This document shows, piece by piece, positions 1-6,219 of a DNA stretch of 6,653 nucleotides. A program made the translations under genes and the position numbers. The DNA lies in NCBI GenBank assembly GCA_029243845.1, contig JAQWRF010000361.1:1-6653 (forward strand), read 5' to 3'. The notes below the pieces were generated by a model. It did not search any database and was not told the DNA's origin. It was given only the letters and a program-made list of their open reading frames with translations. Source of the DNA: Planctomycetota bacterium. Lineage in GTDB: Bacteria; Planctomycetota; UBA1135. Within the stretch, counting starts at the first letter, position 1, and every line of letters starts with the position of its first letter.

Positions 1-90
1 AAAATGTAGCGGTACTTGCAAACCGGCCGATAACCTAGCAGCGCATCCGCTGTTATGCGGTATTTCAGGGTTCACTAGAACTATATCCAT
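1..90 (-). CDS. trmL: tRNA (cytidine/uridine-34-2'-O)-methyltransferase, TrmL/SPOUT family (N-terminal part, cut by window edge)
   Basis: Thirty codons of a minus-strand gene are visible, starting at the ATG at 90-88 and running off the left edge. The translation begins MDIVLVNPEIPHNSGCAARL, which matches the start of TrmL-type SPOUT methyltransferases: a short beta strand, then the PEIPxN(T/S)G segment, then an Arg six residues after the Asn (N13, G15, R19). Enzymes of this family methylate the ribose 2'-OH of wobble position 34 in certain leucine tRNAs, using S-adenosylmethionine, in the cytosol. The start codon overlaps the end of mqnA by 10 bp in another frame and has no obvious ribosome binding site, so translation is probably coupled to mqnA. 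The SAM-binding knot is outside the window, so the family call rests on the N-terminal motif alone. The role has no evident link to menaquinone; the gene seems to ride on the operon. Confidence 0.8.
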   Translation of the reverse strand, partial: MDIVLVNPEIPHNSGCAARLSAGLQVPLHF

Positions 91-764
91 TGCGCGAATT
101 GCTGAAGGGACAGCTCGACTTGCTGCACATCTAAATGATAATGCAAACCAGAATTTTCGTAGTCAGCGCAATTTGATTTCGCGGTAACAGCTAGCAGTGG
201 GGCAATTTCAGTAAACTTCACGGTGTCCTTAAACAGCCATCCGGCGAACACGAAAGGCAGGTTGGTTAGGCGCTGCCACTCTGTGCCTAAATCAACAACA
301 GTCCAGTCAGTATGTTTAGCGACGGCTTCGAGCGCTGGGTCGCCAATAATTTGCACGGCATCAACGTCGGCAGCAAATGGGTCTTTGCAATCCCCTTCGA
401 CCATTTGCGCTTCAATCTTTGACTGGCGCAAAACCACCTCGGCCAATGCTCGTCCGGTTCGCGAACTTGGGTCGGCGGACCATCTTTTCACATCGCTCAA
501 AGAATCACACCCTGGGCGCAACATCAGCAGCACGGATTTAATCGCGCCGACCGAAGCAATAACCGGCCCGTCTGCCCAAATGTGTAAATCACTGTCGCCG
601 AGGCTTAATACTGACGACGCCAAGGCGCAGTCGAGTTCGTCATTGGCCAACATTTCAGCAAGCACCGCGGGAGTAGCGATTGTCAAGTCGACATCGCAAT
701 GGTCCGCCAAACCTTCGGTCAAAGGCTGCGCCACTTGGTAGGGAACAGTGCCTATACGGTACAT
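81..764 (-). CDS. mqnA: Chorismate dehydratase MqnA-like (futalosine pathway of menaquinone synthesis)
   Basis: Predicted to remove water from chorismate to give 3-(enolpyruvyl)benzoate, the entry step of the futalosine route, in the cytosol. The 227-residue protein has the periplasmic-binding-protein-like fold signature of MqnA: an N-terminal RIGTVPY...PL segment (residues 3-15), an ELDCALASS strand (43-51), a DGP...SVLL segment (65-80, with S77), an IIGDPAL loop (139-145) and the telling VVDLGTEWQRLTNLPFVFAGW stretch (about 157-176), which separates MqnA from the related MqnD. It is somewhat shorter than many MqnA proteins. The usual Tyr-x-Asn of the first motif reads Y9-Q10-V11, so the Asn is missing; the enzyme may be altered or compensated. 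The ATG at 764-762 lies inside the end of mqnE (13-bp overlap) with a weak GAG just upstream, indicating one mRNA and coupled translation. The family is clear; catalytic competence is less so. Confidence 0.88.
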   Translation of the reverse strand: MYRIGTVPYQVAQPLTEGLADHCDVDLTIATPAVLAEMLANDELDCALASSVLSLGDSDLHIWADGPVIASVGAIKSVLLMLRPGCDSLSDVKRWSADPSSRTGRALAEVVLRQSKIEAQMVEGDCKDPFAADVDAVQIIGDPALEAVAKHTDWTVVDLGTEWQRLTNLPFVFAGWLFKDTVKFTEIAPLLAVTAKSNCADYENSGLHYHLDVQQVELSLQQFAQWI

Positions 765-1900
765 TTCTCAAACGAATCGCTCTCGTCACTGAAATCGGCA
801 ATCACGTCATAAACGGTATTGCGCTCAACAGGACGGCGTCCAGCTTCGCGAATGAGTTTGTGAATGTCAGCACGAGTAAGTTGCTGCGGTGTCGAGGCGC
901 CGGCTTCGTGATAAATCTTCTCTTGCGATACCGTGCCATCCAAATCGTCGGCGCCCATGGTGAGTGCCGCTTGTGCCACTTCGAGACCGAGCATAATCCA
1001 GTAGGCCTTGATGTGCGGTATGTTGTCTAAGAATAAACGGCCAACCGCAATCGAGCGTAGGCGCTCGGTAGGGCTTGGCTTTTCTAAATGCTCGAGCTTG
1101 GTATTGTCAGGATGAAATGCCAGTGGAATGTAAGTTTGGAAGCCACCTGTTTCATCTTGCAAGTTGCGTAAACGCTGCAGGTGATCGACGCGCTCTTCGA
1201 TGGTTTCGATCATACCGTACATCATGGTACAGTTGGTCTTGAAACCATTGTCGTGAATTTCTTTTGCTAGCTTCACCCAATTATCAGAACTAAGCTTACG
1301 CGGATATAATTCTTCGTGCACGCGTTCGGCGAAAATTTCAGCGCCACCACCGGGCATCGAATCTAAACCGGCTTCGCGTAATTCAGCGAGTACTTCGGCC
1401 ACGGGTTTTTTTGCTAGCCTTACAATTTGGTCAATCTCGACCATAGTGAACGCTTTTACATGAATATCAGGACGTCCACGTTTGGCTGCGCGCAAAATAT
1501 CTAAAAAATATGGGTAGCCTAAAGCCGGCCATACGCCCGCCACCATGTGGACTTCGGTAGCCTCAGGGTTGGCAGTTTTAACGGCATTTTCAATCTGATC
1601 AGGAGACATGCAATAAGCACCGTCATCTCCTGGACGCCGTTGGAATGCGCAAAAATCGCACATCTGATTACAGTAATTGGTGTAATTAACGTGGGTATTT
1701 ACGTTGTAGTAACAGATGTCACCATGCATTTGCTCGCGGACATGGTTGGCTAGTAGGCCCAACAATGTGACATCATCGGTCTTGTACATTGCCACGCCAT
1801 CTTCGAAGCTAAGGCGTTCTCCGGCCATGACTTTAGTTGGTATGCCAGTAAGCCCGGCGGCTACGGCACGTTGTTCAAGATGGTCGATGGTGATGTCCAC
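752..1900 (-). CDS. mqnE: Aminodeoxyfutalosine synthase MqnE (radical SAM)
   Basis: Radical SAM enzyme that adds the adenosyl group of S-adenosylmethionine to 3-(enolpyruvyl)benzoate, giving 6-amino-6-deoxyfutalosine. The 382-residue length is normal for the family. Visible are an N-terminal AGERLSFEDG segment (26-35), the [4Fe-4S] cluster motif C77-x3-C81-x2-C84 after HVNYTNY, the PGGGAE loop (183-188), TMMYGMIET (225-233), the LQDETGG segment (247-253), AFHPDNTKLEH (261-271) and a GADDLDGTV segment near the C-terminus; the last two favour MqnE over its paralogue MqnC. The loop usually read as HIVGGxHP is HMVAGVWP here (118-125). The start is GTG at 1900-1898: no ATG lies between it and an in-frame upstream TAG, and the N-terminus aligns well from there. 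No Shine-Dalgarno is visible. It is the first gene of the operon with mqnA and trmL, and diverges from the HTH-EIIA gene by 38 bp. Confidence 0.95.
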   Translation of the reverse strand: MDITIDHLEQRAVAAGLTGIPTKVMAGERLSFEDGVAMYKTDDVTLLGLLANHVREQMHGDICYYNVNTHVNYTNYCNQMCDFCAFQRRPGDDGAYCMSPDQIENAVKTANPEATEVHMVAGVWPALGYPYFLDILRAAKRGRPDIHVKAFTMVEIDQIVRLAKKPVAEVLAELREAGLDSMPGGGAEIFAERVHEELYPRKLSSDNWVKLAKEIHDNGFKTNCTMMYGMIETIEERVDHLQRLRNLQDETGGFQTYIPLAFHPDNTKLEHLEKPSPTERLRSIAVGRLFLDNIPHIKAYWIMLGLEVAQAALTMGADDLDGTVSQEKIYHEAGASTPQQLTRADIHKLIREAGRRPVERNTVYDVIADFSDESDSFEKCTV

Positions 1901-1938
1901 TGCAGACAGTTTAACTTCGCGGCGCTAGAATTTGACCA
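1901..1938. promoter_or_regulatory. Divergent promoter region between mqnE and the HTH-EIIA gene, probably giving leaderless mRNAs
   Basis: Only 38 bp separate the two start codons. On the plus strand a -35-like CAGACA (1903-1908, four of six consensus bases) is followed after 17 bp by TAGAAT (1926-1931, five of six), and the ATG comes exactly seven bases later, so transcription would begin at or next to the start codon. On the minus strand TAAACT (1913-1908, four of six) also sits seven bases before the mqnE GTG, though no good -35 is visible for it. The minus -10 touches the plus -35, so the two promoters probably interfere. No Shine-Dalgarno is present for either gene. This was read by eye; transcription starts are unmeasured. 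Confidence 0.45.
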
Positions 1939-2613
1939 ATGCCACTCGACCTACACCAAGCCGCGTTAAAGCTAGGAGTCTCTCCGGCTACCGTGCAGCG
2001 CTGGGCTCGCCAGGGTCGCTTGGGGATGGTGCGTCCGAGCGGTGAGTTTTTGTTCGAAGAGCGTGAACTACAGCAGTGGGCCCGTAATCAAGGCTTGAAG
2101 ATCCGTAATGAGTTAAAGAAGCCGCAAAATGTTCGCGCCTTGCAAGATAAACCCTTGTCGGCGGCGTTGGCTAAAGGCGCTATTTTGCACAACGTGGCGG
2201 GGTACACGCCAGGCGAGGTGCTTTCGGTATTGGTTGAACTTTCGCCGGTGACCGAAGATCGAAACCGTACCGCGTTATTACAGCAACTCATCGAGCGTGA
2301 AGCGTTGGCGTCCACGGCTTTGTCGGCGGGGGTCGCCTTGCCACATCCGCGTGCACCAAGCGATGCATTTACGGATGCGCCGATAGTGGTTATTGCCATG
2401 CTTGAGCAGCCCGTTGATTGGTTAGCGCTTGATGGCGAGTTGGTGCATACCGCAATTTTGCTACTGAACCCGACTGCGCATGAACATTTGCAGGTGCTGT
2501 CGCGTTTGGCTTTGGTATTGCGCGAGCAGAAATTAGTTGACGCGCTTAAAGCGCGAAGTTCTGCCGAAGATATTTTTGGCATCATTGACTCCCTCGAACC
2601 GAGCAATGGCTAG
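1939..2613 (+). CDS. HTH DNA-binding domain fused to a PTS EIIA (PtsN/fructose-type) domain
   Basis: A 224-residue cytosolic protein. Residues 1-50 form a MerR/excisionase-type helix-turn-helix: MPLDLHQAALKLGVSPATVQ, then RWARQGR and a short wing ending in EERELQQWA. After a basic linker (about 51-72), residues 75-220 form an EIIA domain of the PtsN type, with EREALASTALSAGVALPHPR (119-138) carrying the expected phospho-acceptor H136, the DGELVH strand (165-170) and the HEHLQVLSRLA helix (181-191). Such domains take phosphate from an HPr-like protein and act mostly by regulating partners rather than moving sugar. No EIIB or EIIC is nearby. The start is firm: an in-frame TGA lies at 1933-1935 and the next Met would remove the helix-turn-helix. 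The stop overlaps the next gene, a ClC channel, by 8 bp, so the two are co-transcribed and coupled. I infer a phosphorylation-responsive regulator, possibly of ion homeostasis; its target is unknown. Confidence 0.85.
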   Translation: MPLDLHQAALKLGVSPATVQRWARQGRLGMVRPSGEFLFEERELQQWARNQGLKIRNELKKPQNVRALQDKPLSAALAKGAILHNVAGYTPGEVLSVLVELSPVTEDRNRTALLQQLIEREALASTALSAGVALPHPRAPSDAFTDAPIVVIAMLEQPVDWLALDGELVHTAILLLNPTAHEHLQVLSRLALVLREQKLVDALKARSSAEDIFGIIDSLEPSNG

Positions 2614-4348
2614 AGCCAACATCTTTCACACGCGCGGTGCGCGCAGCGAGCCATGGCAGTTGGCGGGCGCGGCATTATTGGTTGGTATCGCAGCGTCAAT
2701 CGTGGCGATGGCATTGCGCGGCAGTGTTCATTATTTGTTTGACTTGTCGAACGAACTCCGCAGTCATTGGTGGGGGATGTTATTGCTTCCTGCTTTTGGT
2801 GCTATGCTCGGTGTGTTCATTATCCGCGTACTGTTTCGCGAACCAGGCGGACATGGGGTGCCTTCTGTCCTTGAAGCTGTAACACGAAGGGGTGGCCATA
2901 TGCGCCGTCGTTCAATCATCAGTCGCTTACTCGGCTCATTATTCAATGTATCCGCTGGTGGCTCAGCCGGCCTCGAGGGACCGATTGTTTATTCTGCGGC
3001 GGCTGTCGGCTCGTCCATTGCCAACGCGATGCGTATGGCAGAACGCCAACGCGTGCTATTGTTGGCATGTGGCGTCGCAGGCGGTATTGGCGCGATTTTT
3101 AATTCGCCCCTAACTGGCATGATCTTCGCTATGGAAGTAGTGCTAGCAGAGTGGACGCTTGGCGCTTTGTTACCCATCGCTATTTCGGCTACGGTTGCCA
3201 CTGAGGTGCCGCGCGCATTATCGCTTTCTACTATCGAAGGCCCGTTGCAAGCAGCGGGTTCCTACACCTGGAACGGTGCCGATCTTTTGGCTTCGGGATG
3301 CCTAGGTTTACTTGCTGGTTTGATGTCCGTAGCGCTAGTGGTTTGTATCTTTCGCGCCGAAGGCATTACACGTAAATGGAAAACAAACTTTGCGACCTCG
3401 AATTTAGGTTTGGTCGCGGGATTGGCTGGTCTCGGAGTTGGCGCAATTGGTATCTTCATGCCCGAGGCAATCGGCGAGGGTTACGGCACTATTGCGAATA
3501 TTCTTAACGGCACCACGGCTTTAAGCTCGGCGTTACTGTTATTGCTCTTCGCTAAATTAATTGCCACTACATTGACACTCGGATCAAATGCACCTGGTGG
3601 TATTTTTGCGCCATCACTAGTGCTCGGCGCTATTTTAGGTTACGGTTTCGGTGGCTTGCTTAATGTGTTATTCCCAGCAATTGCATTTGCCGATCCATCT
3701 TTCTTTGCTATTGCGGCGATGGCAGGCCTGGTAGCAGGTTCCATGCAAGCACCATTCACCGGTATTATGCTCGCTCTCGAATCAACGGGTTCATGGGAAG
3801 GCACGCTACCCTTGATTACGGTTTCTGTTTTATCCGTTTTAGTATCTCGTACTTTCTTGCGCCACTCCTTCTATACCTGGGAGCTAGCCGAGCGCGGAGA
3901 ACTTATGCGCCCAGGCTCTGATCGTCGTATTTTGTCAGAAATACGCGTCGCCGAATTACTTGATGAAGAATCGATATCCATAACTTCGGGTAGCACTCTC
4001 GACGACTTAACTCGCGAATTACCGAACACCTCGCGCAATCAATTCGCAGTCGTAGATGAATCTGGGCGTCTGCTGGGTATGCTTAGCGTCACTTCATTAC
4101 GCGGAGTAATCTTCGATGAAGTGGTGCGCAAGGTCACTTCAGTCGATACGGTGATGGACACAACCTTGCCAGCGCTTAAAGGCGAAAGCTCACTGCTGGA
4201 AGCGACCGATTGCTTCGAAGAGTGCGGCGCGTGGGTGTTGCCAGTAGTCGATGCAGACGGCATGTTTATGGGCACCTTATCTAAGTCGATGTTGTTCGAT
4301 CGCTACCGTCGTGAATTAATCGTGCAAACTGCCGACCACTTAGAGTAA
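2606..4348 (+). CDS. ClC-family chloride channel/transporter with C-terminal CBS pair
   Basis: Integral membrane protein of 580 residues: a ClC core (about 15-430, many hydrophobic helices) followed by two cytoplasmic CBS domains (about 443-505 and 510-575) that usually sense adenine nucleotides. The selectivity motifs are present as GHGVP (82-86), GLEGP (122-126, with the gating glutamate E124) and GGIFAP (331-336), and Y423 in SFYTWEL fits the pore tyrosine. The residue matching the internal proton glutamate of E. coli ClcA (E203) appears to be V178 in FAMEVV, a feature of channel-type and some bacterial ClCs, so Cl-/H+ exchange cannot be assumed. I chose the ATG at 2606, which overlaps the preceding EIIA gene by 8 bp; a TTG at 2537 would add 23 residues lying wholly over that gene. 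The upstream GAG is weak, suggesting translational coupling. The gene ends one base from the convergent mqnC. Confidence 0.93.
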   Translation: MARANIFHTRGARSEPWQLAGAALLVGIAASIVAMALRGSVHYLFDLSNELRSHWWGMLLLPAFGAMLGVFIIRVLFREPGGHGVPSVLEAVTRRGGHMRRRSIISRLLGSLFNVSAGGSAGLEGPIVYSAAAVGSSIANAMRMAERQRVLLLACGVAGGIGAIFNSPLTGMIFAMEVVLAEWTLGALLPIAISATVATEVPRALSLSTIEGPLQAAGSYTWNGADLLASGCLGLLAGLMSVALVVCIFRAEGITRKWKTNFATSNLGLVAGLAGLGVGAIGIFMPEAIGEGYGTIANILNGTTALSSALLLLLFAKLIATTLTLGSNAPGGIFAPSLVLGAILGYGFGGLLNVLFPAIAFADPSFFAIAAMAGLVAGSMQAPFTGIMLALESTGSWEGTLPLITVSVLSVLVSRTFLRHSFYTWELAERGELMRPGSDRRILSEIRVAELLDEESISITSGSTLDDLTRELPNTSRNQFAVVDESGRLLGMLSVTSLRGVIFDEVVRKVTSVDTVMDTTLPALKGESSLLEATDCFEECGAWVLPVVDADGMFMGTLSKSMLFDRYRRELIVQTADHLE

Positions 4349-4353
4349 TCTAA
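4340..4353. other. Small inverted repeat spanning both convergent stop codons
   Basis: TTAGA (4340-4344) and TCTAA (4349-4353) flank a four-base GTAA loop and contain the stop codons of the ClC gene (TAA) and mqnC (TAG on the minus strand). Five mostly A-T pairs without a T-run is too weak for a convincing intrinsic terminator, and no other candidate fits between these genes. It may be chance. Confidence 0.2.
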
Positions 4354-5432
4354 AGTAGCGCGTATTCTTGATTGCGTTGGCGCGGAGTGAATCCGGCCTG
4401 AACAATGTGCTTTTCAATTCCTGTGACATCAATCAATTCGCAGCAACCAGCGGCGGACACTACGTTTTCTTCGAGCATCACCGAGCCGAAATCATTGCAT
4501 CCCATGCGCAAAGATAGTTGCGCTGCATCAGCGCCTTGAGTTACAAAACTCGCCTGGATGTTATCGAAGTTGTCCAAGAAAATGCGCGCAATAGAGGTCA
4601 CTCTGAAATATTCAGCATGCGTGGCCTTCGACCAACCACCAGCAATCAATTCGTCGCCAAGCGGGTTGCCGCCAGGTTGGAATGTCCAGCCGATGAATGC
4701 GGTAAATCCGCCGGTGCGATCTTGCAAGTCACGCAACCGCTGCAAATGCTCAATACGATCTGCTGTGTGCTCAACGTGGCCGTACATCATCGTTGCAGTA
4801 GTGCGCATGCCAATGGAATGTGCTTCTTCCATGATGCGAATCCAGTCATCGCTGGATGTCTTGCGCGGAGCGATTATTGCGCGCACCCGTTCGGTTAGAA
4901 CTTCGGCGCCGCCACCTGGCATAGATTTCATTCCGGCAGCTTGCAGTCTCTTAAGCACTTCGAGAGTCGTTATTTTTGAAACGCGAGCTAAGTGCTCAAT
5001 TTCGGACGGCGCCATTGCATGCAAATGTAAGTCAGGCCAGCGCGCCATAATATCGCGCATTAACTCTTCAAACCATTCGCAACCAATTTTCGGATGATGC
5101 CCAGATTGCATCAAAATTTGCACTCCACCGACGTCTACGGTTTCTTGAATGCGTTGATAAATATCCTCGCGTTCAAGGACATAGGCCTTTTCCTTGTCTT
5201 TAGGTGTGGCGTAAAACGAGCAAAACGTGCAATCGGTTACGCAGACATTTGTCGGGTTTAAATTGCGGTCGATAATATAGCTAACCACTCCTTCTGGGTG
5301 CTTACGCTGGCGAATAGTGTCAGCCAAATAAGCCAATGTGTCAATGCCGGCATGGTCATGCAAAAACACAGCTTCGTCAAAGTTAATGCGCTCACCAGCT
5401 AAGATTTTCGAACAGAGGGTCTCGACGTTCAT
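4350..5432 (-). CDS. mqnC: Cyclic dehypoxanthine futalosine synthase MqnC (radical SAM)
   Basis: Radical SAM cyclase that converts dehypoxanthine futalosine into its cyclic form, building the second ring of the naphthoquinone. At 360 residues it has the expected length. Seen in order: an N-terminal AGERINFDEAVFL segment (12-24), NPTNVC with the cluster motif C64-x3-C68-x2-C71, an ILMQSGHHP loop (106-114, usually QGG), LHAMAPSEIEHL (137-148), PGGGAEVL (172-179), RTTATMMYGHVE (210-221), LQDRTGGFTAFIGWTFQP (236-253) and a C-terminal segment ending in EENVVSAAG. The last two mark MqnC rather than MqnE. The ATG at 5432-5430 lies 5 bp after the stop of the upstream VOC gene with no clear ribosome binding site, so the two form an operon. 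It converges on the ClC gene. The substrate needs MqnB-type hydrolase activity, not encoded in this window. Confidence 0.95.
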   Translation of the reverse strand: MNVETLCSKILAGERINFDEAVFLHDHAGIDTLAYLADTIRQRKHPEGVVSYIIDRNLNPTNVCVTDCTFCSFYATPKDKEKAYVLEREDIYQRIQETVDVGGVQILMQSGHHPKIGCEWFEELMRDIMARWPDLHLHAMAPSEIEHLARVSKITTLEVLKRLQAAGMKSMPGGGAEVLTERVRAIIAPRKTSSDDWIRIMEEAHSIGMRTTATMMYGHVEHTADRIEHLQRLRDLQDRTGGFTAFIGWTFQPGGNPLGDELIAGGWSKATHAEYFRVTSIARIFLDNFDNIQASFVTQGADAAQLSLRMGCNDFGSVMLEENVVSAAGCCELIDVTGIEKHIVQAGFTPRQRNQEYALL

Positions 5433-5437
5433 GGTGC

Positions 5438-6190
5438 TTATTTTAGCAGGTACTCAATGAACTCCCATTCAAATCCGTCTTCATCAAAGAAGTAGGCGCG
5501 CAGTCGTTCTTCGGCGGGCTCGACGGTCACGCCCTCTGTGTAAGCTGCAGCGAGCAAGCGTCCTTTGACGGCAGCCAAGTCGCTCACAGCAAAGCCAACA
5601 TGATTGATGTCAGGGCGCATGTATTCCCCGCGTTCTAAGGGTTGGTCCACACGTGCCTCTTCGAGAGCCATGTAATCAGTGGCGCCACCAAAGTGCAACC
5701 ATTTACGATCGCTCTCACCTTGATCACGCACCTGCCAACCAGGGAAAGCAGTCTGAAAAAACTTAATACTACGTTCGATGCTTTTGACCGTAATATTAGC
5801 GTGCTCTACAGAAATGGTTTCACTATCCTTGGCCTGCAATATCTCGATGTCATAACCATCAGGGTCGCGCACAAAGATATACCGCGAGTCAGAAGTAGGC
5901 TTGCTTTCTCGATACCACCAACCTTTGTCAATCACAGTTTGGCGCACGGCATCTAGGTCGTGCGTGATTAGAGCGATGTGACCGAACTGATTGCCCAATT
6001 CGTAATCGCGACCATCGTGGTTGTGGTTTAGCTCAAGATGATAGTGGCCACTGGTATCTGTTAAGAAGACTAAAGTCGCTTCGTCGCCGAGCACTTTGCG
6101 CCGCACTTCCCGGAGATTCAAGAAGTCAGTGTAGAAGTCGAGCGACGCCTCTAGGTCGCGTACGCGGAGCATGGTGTGAGCGAGTTGCAT
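5438..6190 (-). CDS. Two-domain glyoxalase I-like (GloA-like) VOC-superfamily metalloenzyme
   Basis: The 250-residue protein is a tandem of two vicinal-oxygen-chelate units. The first half (1-120) closely resembles E. coli lactoylglutathione lyase GloA: HTMLRVRDLEASLDFYTDFL at 5-24, YELGNQFGHIAL (63-74) and FVRDPDGYDIEIL (106-118). Its metal ligands would be H5, E53, H71 and E116. The second half (about 127-250) is a more diverged unit, but candidate ligands H130, E177, H197 and E243 recur at matching places. GloA enzymes turn the hemithioacetal of methylglyoxal and glutathione into lactoylglutathione; the fusion could let both active sites form within one chain, as in yeast Glo1. Whether this protein uses that substrate is not proven; VOC proteins also include dioxygenases and isomerases. 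It heads the operon with mqnC, 5 bp downstream. The ATG at 6190 aligns with the GloA N-terminus; no Shine-Dalgarno is visible. Confidence 0.8.
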   Translation of the reverse strand: MQLAHTMLRVRDLEASLDFYTDFLNLREVRRKVLGDEATLVFLTDTSGHYHLELNHNHDGRDYELGNQFGHIALITHDLDAVRQTVIDKGWWYRESKPTSDSRYIFVRDPDGYDIEILQAKDSETISVEHANITVKSIERSIKFFQTAFPGWQVRDQGESDRKWLHFGGATDYMALEEARVDQPLERGEYMRPDINHVGFAVSDLAAVKGRLLAAAYTEGVTVEPAEERLRAYFFDEDGFEWEFIEYLLK

Positions 6191-6219
6191 GGTGTGACTG
6201 ATAGTGTAGAATACAGGCT
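6191..6219. promoter_or_regulatory. Very short divergent promoter region between the VOC-mqnC operon and the small exported protein gene
   Basis: The two start codons are 29 bp apart. On the plus strand TTGCAT (6185-6190) and, 16 bp later, TAGAAT (6207-6212) precede the ATG at 6220 by exactly seven bases, the same arrangement as before the HTH-EIIA gene, predicting a leaderless mRNA. On the minus strand a possible promoter is TTGTAA (6230-6225), a 16-bp gap and TACACT (6208-6203), giving a leader of a few bases; a perfect TATAAT at 6237-6232 is an alternative that would give a leader of about 35 bases. The opposing elements overlap, so expression is probably mutually exclusive at any instant. 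Assigned by eye only. Confidence 0.4.

Noticed and set aside
2..188. Open plus-strand frame at the left edge, and a short plus-strand tail ending at a TAG at 36-38
   Set aside because: The minus strand encodes a recognisable TrmL N-terminus and the end of mqnA over the same bases, which explains the region.
223..741. Long open frame on the plus strand opposite mqnA
   Set aside because: Low-complexity Ser/Ala-rich translation without motifs, antisense to a clear family member; a shadow frame.
1547..1928. Short plus-strand open frames reaching into the mqnE promoter
   Set aside because: Opposite the conserved radical SAM cluster region of mqnE; no ribosome binding site and no protein-like features.
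2537..2605. TTG start extending the ClC gene by 23 residues
   Set aside because: The extension lies wholly inside the EIIA coding sequence and adds charged residues with no ClC homology; the ATG at 2606 with an 8-bp overlap is more natural.
2088..2606. Minus-strand open frame of 172 codons opposite the EIIA gene
   Set aside because: Ser/Cys-rich shadow of a well-supported PTS domain gene.
4558..5097. Plus-strand open frame of 179 codons opposite mqnC
   Set aside because: Composition is that of an antisense shadow (Ser, Arg, Cys rich) and mqnC is unmistakable on the other strand.
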